Positions 53,442 through 61,411 of a stretch of 64,000 bases of DNA are shown here, one piece after another. This stretch comes from Arthrobacter sp. UM1 (GTDB taxonomy: Bacteria; Actinomycetota; Actinomycetes; Actinomycetales; Micrococcaceae): assembly GCF_020483305.1 (NCBI RefSeq), contig NZ_JACWAB010000002.1, positions 1-64,000 of the forward strand, given 5' to 3'. Position 1 is the first letter of the stretch; the number at the start of each line of letters is the position of its first letter. Both the position numbers and the translations under genes were made by a program. The notes below the pieces were generated by a model. That model was not told the origin of the DNA, did no database searches, and saw only the letters and a list, made by a program, of their open reading frames with translations.

Positions 53442-54340
53442 GGCCGCTTCGTCCCCTCCAAGGCTCGCTTTTCGATCTCCTGGTAGACGAGGACCTCCTT
53501 CTCGTGGGCCTTCAGCTGCTGCGCGAACTGCTGTGCGAAGAGCTCCTTCCAGACTCGGGTCCACGAGGTCTCCTCCCTGCACTCGACGTCCTTGACCGCG
53601 ACATCCTTGAGCTTGTCCGGGGTGCCCTGGGCGAAGTGTTCGGCCTGTGCGGGGCTCTGGAAACGGGTCTCGCCCTTGCGGGACATGCAGGAACTCCACG
53701 CCTTGAAGAGCTCGGTCAGCTCAGGGGCGTCTCCGGGGATCTGGTTGCGCGCCAGCATGGCGAGGTGGGAGGGGACGCTGCGATAGGCCATTCCGTCCTG
53801 GGCGGACCCGAAGGCGCGGCCCAAGGCAGTGGCCTGGCAGCCGTTCGCGGGCATGGCCCCGCTGGGGAAGACACTCGCTCGGATGTCTCCCTCCTCCACC
53901 GCGCCCCGATACGCGTTGAGAGCCCGGATCTCCTCCGGGGCCAGCGGCTTCCCCTCTGCGGCGGCCCCTGGGCCTGCCGGGGCTCCATAGCCGACGGTCC
54001 TGGCGCGCTCAGGCGTCATCCCTCCCGTGAGGCGGGAGAGGAGCTCGTCCACGTTCTCGGGCTCCTGGCTCTCCTCGCCGCTCCACTCGAAGCCCTTCTC
54101 CCGCATGCACGCCTGCTCCTCGCGCAGGATGAGGGCCTTGATCTGCGGATCGCGGTGCAGCAGGGCGTTGGCCTGGTTGAGCGCGGCGGCTGTGTCCCCG
54201 GGGGCCGGGGCCTGCTCCGCCGGCCCGGCGCAGGCGGTGGCCGCCAGGGCCGTGCAGGCTGCCAGGCAGGCGAGCCCGCGGAGACCGCGATGTGCGATGG
54301 CAAGGGGCAGCATTCTGCCGGAGGGGCTCATGGCTCTCAT
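53438..54340 (-). CDS. Lipoprotein of a three-gene paralogous family (copy 2)
   Basis: A 300-residue probable lipoprotein. Its signal RGLRGLACLAACTALAATAC has an atypical lipobox (AATAC, with A rather than L at -3). Shared blocks: QANALLHRDPQIKALILREEQACMREKGFEWSG, MPANGCQATALGRAFGSAQDGMAYRSVPS, WSSCMSRKGETRFQS, LKDVAVKDVECREETSWTRVWKELFAQQFAQQLKAHEKEVLVYQEIEKRALEGTKRP. The stop overlaps copy 1 and the start overlaps copy 3 (ATGA, 54337-54340). Identity to copy 1 is strong in the C-terminal 80 residues. Function unknown. Confidence 0.8.
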   Translation of the reverse strand: MRAMSPSGRMLPLAIAHRGLRGLACLAACTALAATACAGPAEQAPAPGDTAAALNQANALLHRDPQIKALILREEQACMREKGFEWSGEESQEPENVDELLSRLTGGMTPERARTVGYGAPAGPGAAAEGKPLAPEEIRALNAYRGAVEEGDIRASVFPSGAMPANGCQATALGRAFGSAQDGMAYRSVPSHLAMLARNQIPGDAPELTELFKAWSSCMSRKGETRFQSPAQAEHFAQGTPDKLKDVAVKDVECREETSWTRVWKELFAQQFAQQLKAHEKEVLVYQEIEKRALEGTKRP

Positions 54341-55254
54341 CCCTTCGTCAGCCGCTCGGCGGCTTTGGCCTTCATCTCCCGGTAGGCCTCGATCTCGCCC
54401 GCGAACTCAGTGAGCATCGGCGCCAGCTGAGCGGCGAGGGCCTCGTGATACCGCCGCGTGTAGTCCGTCTCCGCCCGGCATTCCAGGTCTTTGACGGCCA
54501 CGTCCTTGAGACCGTCTTCGGACTCGCTCCCCTTGAACTCGGCGTCTGTGGGGGAGGGGAACCGGGTCTCGCCCTTGTCCTTCATGCACTCGGCCCAGCG
54601 TTGCACGGCCTCTTTGGCGTCGGAGGAGTCGCGGGCCCGTTCCCGTGCCTCATCGACGAGCCTCACTCCCAGCCGCTGGTGGATGAAACCGCCGCCGGGA
54701 GTGCCGAAGACGGCGACGCTCGCCTCGTGCAGACAGCTGTCTGGGGCATACCCCTGGCTTCGGCTTCCGAGCAGGACGGGCCCCTCGGCTTGGTCGTCAT
54801 GCAGGCCCATCCAGGCAACCGCGTCCTGCTCCGAGAGGCCCTGGCCCGGCGCGCTGCGGGCGTGCTCCCGAGCGGTCACGTACCCGGTGGACCGCGCGGC
54901 CTCGATGCTCTCAGGGAGCGCCTGCACGCCGCTCTCGGCCGCCCTGGCGAAGCTGCCGGCCTTGAGCGGCCACAGATACGCCCGGTCCGGGCTGGCGCCC
55001 TTCTTCACCATGCAGGCCCGCAGGTGCCGGATGAGACCCTCGTCCACCACGGGGTCCGGGGCCAGGAGGGCGTTGACGGCGGCGATGGTCTGAGCCGGGT
55101 CCGCCTTCGGCTCAGGCGGGCCGCTGGCGCAGCCTGCCAGGAGCGCGGCCGCGAGGCCTCCGGCGCAGGCGCGGAGGCCGGTCAGAGCGCGGCGAGGCCG
55201 CCCCGAGCGGGTCGGGGAGGCGAGTTCGGGATGACGAGGGTGCTGAGAGACCAC
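54337..55254 (-). CDS. Lipoprotein of a three-gene paralogous family (copy 3, promoter-proximal)
   Basis: A 305-residue lipoprotein with the classic lipobox LLAGC after a basic twin-Arg-free signal. Shared blocks are weaker: LAPDPVVDEGLIRHLRACMVKKGASPDR, YAPDSCLHEASVAVFGTPGGG, WAECMKDKGETRFPSPTDAEF, LKDVAVKDLECRAETDYTRRYHEALAAQLAPMLTEFAGEIEAYREMKAKAAERLTKG. It is the most divergent copy and the first gene of the operon. The GTG start has AAAGG about ten bases upstream. Function unknown. Confidence 0.8.
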   Translation of the reverse strand: MVSQHPRHPELASPTRSGRPRRALTGLRACAGGLAAALLAGCASGPPEPKADPAQTIAAVNALLAPDPVVDEGLIRHLRACMVKKGASPDRAYLWPLKAGSFARAAESGVQALPESIEAARSTGYVTAREHARSAPGQGLSEQDAVAWMGLHDDQAEGPVLLGSRSQGYAPDSCLHEASVAVFGTPGGGFIHQRLGVRLVDEARERARDSSDAKEAVQRWAECMKDKGETRFPSPTDAEFKGSESEDGLKDVAVKDLECRAETDYTRRYHEALAAQLAPMLTEFAGEIEAYREMKAKAAERLTKG

Positions 55255-55340
55255 GGTGTCCGCCTTTCACGAGGTGGAACAACCGTAATGGAAACGGCGG
55301 GGTGCGCGCTCGCCGTCGTCGTCATTTCGTCACACGGGAG

Positions 55341-58300
55341 CTAGGAGATGAGCTCCCGGATGTCGTCCGCGGTGAGCTTGGCGCCGAAGGCGTCCTCGCC
55401 CTCGCTCATGACGGCGGAGACGAGCTGGCGCTTGGCCTCCTGGAGAGCCACGACCTTCTCCTCGATGGTGTCGCGGGAGACGAGCCGGTAGACCATGACG
55501 TTGCGCGTCTGGCCGATGCGGTGCGTGCGGTCCACGGCCTGGGCCTCCGCGGCGGGGTTCCACCAGGGGTCCAGGAGGTAGCAGTAGTCGGCCTCGGTGA
55601 GGTTGAGGCCGAACCCGCCCGCCTTGAGGGAGATGAGGAACACGGGCGCGGTGCCGTCCTTGAACTCGTCCACGGCGGCGCCGCGGTCCCGCGTGGCGCC
55701 GTCGAGGTAGGCGTAGCCGATGCCCTCGGCCTCCAGTCGGTCCGCGGTCCGCTTGAGGAAGGACGTGAACTGGCTGAACACGAGCGCCTTGTGGCCCTCG
55801 GCGATGACGTCCTCAAGCTGCTCGAGCAGGACGTCCAGCTTGGCGGAGCCGATCTCCTCGTACTCCTCGGAGATGAGCGCCGGGTCCAGGGACATCTGCC
55901 GCAGCAGCGTGAGGGACTGGAACACGGTGAAGCGGTTCTTGTCCATGTCCGTGACAAGCTGGAGCACCTTCTGCCGCTCGCGCTGCAGGTGCGTGTCGTA
56001 GACCTTCCGGTGCTTCGGGTTGAGGTCCACGCCGAGCACCTGCTCCTGCTTCGGCGGCAGATCGGTGACGACGGCGTCCTTGGTGCGCCGCAGCATGAAC
56101 GGCCGGATGCGCTTGCGCAGGCGGCGCAGGACCTCCGGGGCCTCGCCCTGCTCGATGGGCCGCGCGTACTGGTCCGTGAAGCGGACCGCAGAGGAGAACA
56201 GGCCCGGGGAGACGATCGAGAAGATCGAGTAGAGGTCCATGAGGTTGTTCTCCATGGGCGTGCCCGTGATGGCGAGCTTGAACGGCGCGTCCAGCTCCGC
56301 CGCGGCCTGGTGGGCCTTGGTCTTGCGGTTCTTGACGAACTGCGCCTCGTCGAGGAGCAGGCCGGCCCAGGAGAGGCCCGAGTACGCGTCCGCGTCGAGG
56401 CGCAGGAGCGTGTAGGACGTGATGACGATGTCCGCGCCCTCGACCGTCTCCGCGAGGGGGACTCCGGCCTTCTTCTGGGTGTCGCGGACATGAACCACGG
56501 AGAGGCCCGGTGCGAACTTCTGCGCCTCGAGGAGCCAGTTGGGCCCCACGGAGGTCGGCGCCACCACGAGGAAGGGCTGCCGGGAGCGGGGGTCGCGGGC
56601 GGCCGCGTCGTCGTCGCCCTGCGCGAGGGACTCGCGCGCCGCGACGATCATCGCGAGGGACTGGAGGGTCTTGCCGAGGCCCATGTCGTCCGCGAGGATG
56701 CCGCCGAGGCTGTGGGAGCGGATGAAGTCCAGCCAGCCGAAGCCCTCCACCTGGTACTTGCGCAGGGTGGCGTCGAGCCCCTCGGGGACGGCGGGCGGCT
56801 CGGCCTCGTCCAGCGTGAGGAGGCCGGCGACGGCGTTCTTCCACGCCTTGGACTCCGTGGACTCGGCGGCCATCTGGCGCAGCTCGTCCCAGAAGTCCAC
56901 CTGGTACTTGGTGATCTTGATGGTGCCGTCCTTCTCCGTGAGGTGCGAGGCCTCCTCGACGAGCTCCCGGAGGCGGGAGAAGAGCGGCTGGTCCAGGGAC
57001 ACGTAGGACTTGTCCCCGAGCAGCAGGCGGGACTGGCCCGTGGTCAGGGCGCGGAGGATGTCCGCGAGGGGAATGGAGTGCTCGCCCACCCGGATGAGCA
57101 GGCTGAGGTTGAACCAGTCCCGGTCCGTGGACTCCACGGTGTTGATGATGAGCTGCGGGTCCTCGGTGAGCTCCTGGAAGCGGGGCTCCTCGCCCTCGGC
57201 CTCCACGCTCACGTCCGGGACCGCCTTGAGCCGTGGGAGGGCCACGCGGACGAGGTCCATGAGCGCGAGGCCCTTGAAGACCGCGGGGGAGAGGTCCCCG
57301 AACGGGTACGCGCGCAGGGCCTTCTGCGCGATGTCCTGCTCGGCGACGACGTCCCGCGTGGCCACGTCCTCGCCCTCGGCCGGCTGGTCCGCGGGGTAGG
57401 CGGCCGCGCTCTGGCCCTCGCCGTACGCGAAGACGAAGGACACGTGGGCGGTCCTGTCCTTCGCATAGACCACCTTGGCCACGAGCCGCGGCGGGGTGAG
57501 CTCCGGGACCTCGAACGAGTCGTCCGAGGAGACCACCTGGACCACGCGGCCGAGGCGGGGGAAGTCCTCGGCGAGGAACGTCCGGACGTCCTCAGCGGGG
57601 ATCTTGAAGGACTTGGCGTCCGTGACGGCCCGCGCCGCCGCGTCTGTGACCGGGCGCTGCGCAGGACCGAGGAGGATGTCCTCGCCGTCCACCGCGTACG
57701 CGCCGTGCCGTCCGATGACGCCCGCGCTGGAGGCCGGGAAGCGGCGTCCGGCCACCTCCACGGTGGGGGAGAGCGTCAGCTGGTCCGGGCTGAGCGCCGC
57801 GTCCAGCTCGACGGCGGCCTCCGGCGCGAGCGTCACGCTCGTGTTCTTGCGGGTGCCCACGAAGGAGATGCCGATGCGGCCGGCCTCCTCGAGGAGCGGC
57901 CAGAGCAGAGGCGAGGAGAAGTGGTCCAGGTAGATCCACTCGTTGTCCTCGCCGAAGTACAGCTGGCCGTTGGCCCGGTACAGCGGGACGATCTGGGCGA
58001 ACCAGCGGTGCTGCTGCGGGTCGAACTGGTAGCCGTACGTCTTGAAGCTGATGGAGTTCCAGCGGAGGTTGCCGCGGGAGACGCGGCCGTTCTCCTTGAT
58101 GAGCACGGGGCGGATGCCGAGGCGCGGGCGCGAGTTGACGCTGCGCTGGCTCGGGTTGGAGGCGAGGCGGCGGGTGCTCGAGACGTTCGCGTCATGCACC
58201 TCGAACTGCAGGCCCAGGGCCACGTTCGGCTCGGTCTTCGGCTCGGCGCCGCGGCCGCCCGTGACGAGCTGCGTCAGGTCCGTCCGCCAGCTCGGGGCGA

Positions 58301-58658
58301 GCTGCGAGAACGCGGACGAGTGGGTGGGCTCCTCCTGGTCCTCCTGCTCCTTGTGCAGGGCGTTGGAGCGGATGAGCATGGCCGCCGCGCGGACCTTGGC
58401 CTCGGCGGAGTCGTCCGCGCCGAAGTCCTCGATGGCCCAGTCGCCCGCGCCCTTGCCGGAGGTCCGCGAGAGCGTGACAGTGAGGGCGTGCGCGCCGTCG
58501 TCGTCGTTCACCTCGCCGCGCAGGACGCCCGACTCGGGCTCGAACTCGAGAGCCGCCACGTTCTCCTCGCCGGCGAGCCCCCGCCCTCGGGTGAACGCGA
58601 CCCCGCCCAGGACTCGAAGGATCTCCCTGGCGTCGACGAGCGGCATCCGAGCAGTCAT
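55341..58658 (-). CDS. SNF2-family DEAD/DEAH-box ATPase (helicase-like)
   Basis: A 1105-residue SWI2/SNF2 ATPase. The N-terminal region (about 1-600) has a beta-rich associated domain. The ATPase core starts near 630: LRKYQVEGFGWLDFIRSHSLGGILADDMGLGKTLQSLAM (Walker A), LLLDEAQFVKN (DEAQ box), ITGTPMENNLMDLYSIFSIVSPG, RRTKDAVVTDLPPKQE. The C-terminal lobe has KALVFSQFTSFL, LISLKAGGFGLNLTEADYCYLLDPWWNPAAEAQAVDRTHRIGQ. The ATG at 58658 is inferred; a much longer frame continues upstream over the LOG gene but lacks conserved content. Such proteins usually begin with a SWIM zinc finger; here the region (about 25-100) has no Cys. Probable dsDNA translocase; role unknown. Confidence 0.87.
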   Translation of the reverse strand: MTARMPLVDAREILRVLGGVAFTRGRGLAGEENVAALEFEPESGVLRGEVNDDDGAHALTVTLSRTSGKGAGDWAIEDFGADDSAEAKVRAAAMLIRSNALHKEQEDQEEPTHSSAFSQLAPSWRTDLTQLVTGGRGAEPKTEPNVALGLQFEVHDANVSSTRRLASNPSQRSVNSRPRLGIRPVLIKENGRVSRGNLRWNSISFKTYGYQFDPQQHRWFAQIVPLYRANGQLYFGEDNEWIYLDHFSSPLLWPLLEEAGRIGISFVGTRKNTSVTLAPEAAVELDAALSPDQLTLSPTVEVAGRRFPASSAGVIGRHGAYAVDGEDILLGPAQRPVTDAAARAVTDAKSFKIPAEDVRTFLAEDFPRLGRVVQVVSSDDSFEVPELTPPRLVAKVVYAKDRTAHVSFVFAYGEGQSAAAYPADQPAEGEDVATRDVVAEQDIAQKALRAYPFGDLSPAVFKGLALMDLVRVALPRLKAVPDVSVEAEGEEPRFQELTEDPQLIINTVESTDRDWFNLSLLIRVGEHSIPLADILRALTTGQSRLLLGDKSYVSLDQPLFSRLRELVEEASHLTEKDGTIKITKYQVDFWDELRQMAAESTESKAWKNAVAGLLTLDEAEPPAVPEGLDATLRKYQVEGFGWLDFIRSHSLGGILADDMGLGKTLQSLAMIVAARESLAQGDDDAAARDPRSRQPFLVVAPTSVGPNWLLEAQKFAPGLSVVHVRDTQKKAGVPLAETVEGADIVITSYTLLRLDADAYSGLSWAGLLLDEAQFVKNRKTKAHQAAAELDAPFKLAITGTPMENNLMDLYSIFSIVSPGLFSSAVRFTDQYARPIEQGEAPEVLRRLRKRIRPFMLRRTKDAVVTDLPPKQEQVLGVDLNPKHRKVYDTHLQRERQKVLQLVTDMDKNRFTVFQSLTLLRQMSLDPALISEEYEEIGSAKLDVLLEQLEDVIAEGHKALVFSQFTSFLKRTADRLEAEGIGYAYLDGATRDRGAAVDEFKDGTAPVFLISLKAGGFGLNLTEADYCYLLDPWWNPAAEAQAVDRTHRIGQTRNVMVYRLVSRDTIEEKVVALQEAKRQLVSAVMSEGEDAFGAKLTADDIRELIS

Positions 58659-58754
58659 TCGTCCATCGTCCCACGAATCCGGGAGTAAGTCAGGCGACCT
58701 AGAGGCAACACGGGGGTGAACGCGCCTGTGAATCCGGGCGCGTACGCTGAGGGA

Positions 58755-59960
58755 ATGGCCGCCCCTCATCCCCAGAGCCGCCCCCAGCACGAGAGCCGCC
58801 GCGTCCTCGAGGTGGACACGCTCGAGCACTTCGACCTCCTCGCCCGGGACTGCCCGTCCGCCCGCGGCTGGCACGTGGGCCAGATCGACCTCACCGCCCG
58901 CCGCGAGGAGCTGGAGAGGCTGGACGTGCGCGGCGCCCTGTTCCTCGGGACCGCCCTGCCGGAGGGCTTCGCGGACGAGGCCCGGGAGCGCGGCGCGCTC
59001 GTCTTCCCGGCGCTCGCGGGGGTGCCGTTCGAGCCGTACCGCGCGAGCGCCTACGCCCCCGAGGAGCTGTACCGCGGGCTGGCCGGCGCCGGATCCTACG
59101 AGCAGACCCCGGACGCGAGGATCTACCAGTGGTACCGCGAGAACACCCGCGCGGGAGAGGCGGACACCGCGGGCGCCACGCTCGCGATGGCCATCCACGA
59201 CCACGGCATGGGCACGGCGCTCGCGGAGCTCCGCGCCGAGGCGGACGCGGCGTGGGGGTACGCAGGGGTCATGGGCGGCCATGCGGCCGAGCGCGGCTCG
59301 CGCGAGTACGCGGAGGCCGCGAAGCTGGGCCGGCTGCTCGCCCGGGACGGCTACGGCGTGGCCACCGGCGGCGGGCCCGGCGCGATGGAGGCCGCCAACC
59401 TCGGCGCCTTCCTCAGTCCGTTCGAGGAGCCCGTCCTCGAGGAGGCCCTCCGGCTCGTGGCGGCCGTGCCCGGCTTCCGCCCGAGCGTGGGCGCGTGGGC
59501 CGAGGCGGCCCTGCGCGTGCGGCGCGGCGAGGGGCTCGGCTCCGTTCTCCCCTCCGGTGCCGTCCTGCCCGACGACGGCGGCCGCAGCCTCGGCATTCCC
59601 ACGTGGTTCTACGGGCACGAGCCTCCCAACGCGTTCGCGGGGGAGATCGCCAAGTACTTCGCCAACTCCCAGCGGGAGTCCGTCCTGCTGGAGCTCTGCC
59701 AGGGCGGGATCGTCTTCCTGCCCGGCGCGGGCGGCACGGTCCAGGAGGTGTTCCAGGACGCGTGCGAGAACTACTACGCGGCCGACGCCAAGGCGGTGAA
59801 CCCCATGGTGCTCGTCGGCCGCGAGCACTGGACGCGGACGCTGCCGGTGTGGCCGCTGCTCTCCGCGCTCGCGCGGGAGAGGGAGATGGAGCACGCCGTC
59901 TTCCTCGTGGACACCGTGGAGGACGCGGCGGCGGTGCTGCGGGAGGCGCGGGGGCGCTGA
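58755..59960 (+). CDS. LOG-family Rossmann-fold protein (long form)
   Basis: A 401-residue protein. The C-terminal half holds the LOG motifs: YGVATGGGPGAMEAANLGAFLSP and IVFLPGAGGTVQEVFQDACENYY, here with Ala and Gly in place of the usual PGGxGT; the Glu of GTVQE is kept. LOG proteins release cytokinin-like bases from nucleotide monophosphates or bind nucleotides. The N-terminal 150 residues (LDVRGALFLGTALPEGF) are an extra Rossmann-like domain. The ATG at 58755 is chosen for GAGGGA and TACGCT just upstream. Divergent from the SNF2 gene. Substrate unknown. Confidence 0.8.
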   Translation: MAAPHPQSRPQHESRRVLEVDTLEHFDLLARDCPSARGWHVGQIDLTARREELERLDVRGALFLGTALPEGFADEARERGALVFPALAGVPFEPYRASAYAPEELYRGLAGAGSYEQTPDARIYQWYRENTRAGEADTAGATLAMAIHDHGMGTALAELRAEADAAWGYAGVMGGHAAERGSREYAEAAKLGRLLARDGYGVATGGGPGAMEAANLGAFLSPFEEPVLEEALRLVAAVPGFRPSVGAWAEAALRVRRGEGLGSVLPSGAVLPDDGGRSLGIPTWFYGHEPPNAFAGEIAKYFANSQRESVLLELCQGGIVFLPGAGGTVQEVFQDACENYYAADAKAVNPMVLVGREHWTRTLPVWPLLSALAREREMEHAVFLVDTVEDAAAVLREARGR

Positions 59961-60055
59961 GGCCGTCTGAGCCGGGGCGCGGCGCGGCGCCGGGCGGCGG
60001 GTGCTGAGCCGCGTCCGCCGTCGGGAGGATCCGCGAGGGGCCCGTGCGGGAGAGG

Positions 60056-61177
60056 CTAGGCCGCGCCCGTGCCGAAGAGCGAGCCGATGGCGTAGGTGAT
60101 GCCCGCCGCGCCCAGGCCCACGCCCATCTGGCGCAGGCTCGGCAGCAGCGGCGCGGTGCCGGAGAGGATGCCCGTGAGGCCGCCCGTGAAGAAGAGCGTC
60201 ACCGCCACGAGGCCCGCGGCGATGAGGATCGCGGGCAGCCCGGCCACGCCGAAGAGATAAGGCAGGATCGGGATGAGCGCGCCCGTGGCGAAGCAGAGGA
60301 AGCTGGAGATCGCCGCGCCCCATGCTGAGTTGCGCATCTCCCGCTCCTCCTTCTCCGGATCCTCCTCGGGGCGGTAGGAGAGGCTGCGGTCGCAGTCGCA
60401 GTCCAGGTAGCCGAGCCGCTCGAGCGCGCGGTGCTTGGCCGTCTCCTCGTCCATGCCGCGGGCCCGGTAGACGAGCTCGAGCTCGTTCGCGTCGAAGTCC
60501 AGGTTCGGCGCGGCCGCGAGCGTGGCCTGCGTGGGCTTGGAGGCGCCGAGCAGCTCGGTTTGGCTGCGGACCGAGATGAACTCGCCGGCGGCCATGGAGA
60601 GCGCGCCCGCGAGCAGGCCCGCGAAGCCCGTGAAGAGGACCATCCCGGACGCGGCCCCCGTGGCGCCCACGCCGAGGACGAGGGCGAGGTTGGACACGAG
60701 GCCGTCGTTCATCCCGAACACGGCGGCGCGGAAGTTGCCGGAGAGCTTCTCGCGTCCCCGCGTGGCGAGGCCGCGGACCACCTCTTCGTGGATCATCTCG
60801 TCCGCCGCCATCTGAGGGGTGGCGGACGTGTCCCGGGCGTACGGCGAATCGCTCTCGGCGCGCTGGGCGAGGGCCAGGACGAACACCGAGCCGAACACCG
60901 CCGCCATGAAGCGCATGAGGGAGCGGCGCAGGCTGGGCCGCACGGGCTTCGCATGGGGGCCGAGGAGGGTGCGCCAGTGCTGGGCGTGGCGGTCCTCGGC
61001 GTCGGCGAGGCCGTCGAGGATGGCCTTCTCATCCCCGGACTTCTTCTTGGCGAGCTGCCGGTAGAGGGCGCCCTCGGCGATCTCGTCGGCGAGGTAGCGG
61101 CGCCAGCGGCGGATCTCGCGGCGGCTGGGCTCGGAGGGGGACTGCTCGGAGGGCGGGGTCTCAGGTGCTGGACTCAC
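60056..61177 (-). CDS. MbfA-like ferritin/VIT1 family membrane protein
   Basis: A 373-residue protein. Residues about 20-90 are a ferritin/rubrerythrin-like four-helix segment: LADEIAEGALYRQLAKKK and LADAEDRHAQHW, holding ExxY- and ExxH-type iron ligands. Residues about 170-373 are a VIT1/CCC1 transporter with FGMNDGLVSNLALVLGVGATGAA and about five helices. In MbfA proteins this fusion exports iron, often under iron-responsive control. The GTG at 61177 is preferred because the frame upstream is poorly conserved. A -10-like TAAATC element lies upstream, but I see no convincing IdeR box. Confidence 0.82.
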   Translation of the reverse strand: MSPAPETPPSEQSPSEPSRREIRRWRRYLADEIAEGALYRQLAKKKSGDEKAILDGLADAEDRHAQHWRTLLGPHAKPVRPSLRRSLMRFMAAVFGSVFVLALAQRAESDSPYARDTSATPQMAADEMIHEEVVRGLATRGREKLSGNFRAAVFGMNDGLVSNLALVLGVGATGAASGMVLFTGFAGLLAGALSMAAGEFISVRSQTELLGASKPTQATLAAAPNLDFDANELELVYRARGMDEETAKHRALERLGYLDCDCDRSLSYRPEEDPEKEEREMRNSAWGAAISSFLCFATGALIPILPYLFGVAGLPAILIAAGLVAVTLFFTGGLTGILSGTAPLLPSLRQMGVGLGAAGITYAIGSLFGTGAA

Positions 61178-61308
61178 GTGCCCCCATTCTTCCGGCGTGC
61201 AGCCGCCTTGGCTATTGCCCGGCTCTAAATCTGTGCTGTGCCGGGTCCGCGCCCCTCCATCGTCCGCCCGGCACCCCTTCACCGTTCACCCGGCGCCCCC
61301 TTCACGCG

Positions 61309-61364
61309 TTTGTGGCGCGTTTCGTGCGATTTCGGCCTTGAAATCGCACGAAACGCGCCACAAA
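61309..61364. repeat. 25-bp perfect inverted repeat with 6-base loop
   Basis: Left arm 61309-61333 (TTTGTGGCGCGTTTCGTGCG then ATTTC), loop GGCCTT, right arm 61340-61364 (GAAATCGCACGAAACGCGCC then ACAAA). No mismatch. It lies 48 bases downstream of the MFS stop and could act as its terminator, but there is no T-run and such long perfect arms are unusual for that. Confidence 0.85.
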
Positions 61365-61370
61365 CCGTGT

Positions 61371-61403
61371 GGGTGTGGGTGGGTGTGGGTGGGTGGGTGT
61401 GGG
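61371..61403 (+). repeat. G-quadruplex-type array, seven GGG runs
   Basis: GGG at 61371, 61377, 61381, 61387, 61391, 61395 and 61401, separated by T or TGT, within a GTGTGGG/GTGGG microsatellite. The G-rich strand is opposite to the coding strand of both neighbours. Confidence 0.8.
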
Positions 61404-61411
61404 CGACCCCC

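Larger units (their letters stand above)
61178..61411. other. Intergenic repeat region between the MbfA-like and MFS genes
   Basis: Contains, left to right: a degenerate direct repeat CCCGGCaCCCCTTCAC (61267-61282) and CCCGGCgCCCCCTTCAC (61289-61305); the 25-bp perfect inverted repeat (61309-61364); and seven GGG runs (61371-61403). No gene fits. Both flanking genes are on the minus strand. Confidence 0.7.

Noticed and set aside
58659-60323. Upstream continuation of the SNF2 reading frame by more than 500 residues
   Set aside because: The stretch is the reverse face of the LOG gene, rich in Arg, Pro and Ala with no domain, and the conserved SNF2 protein starts at 58658.
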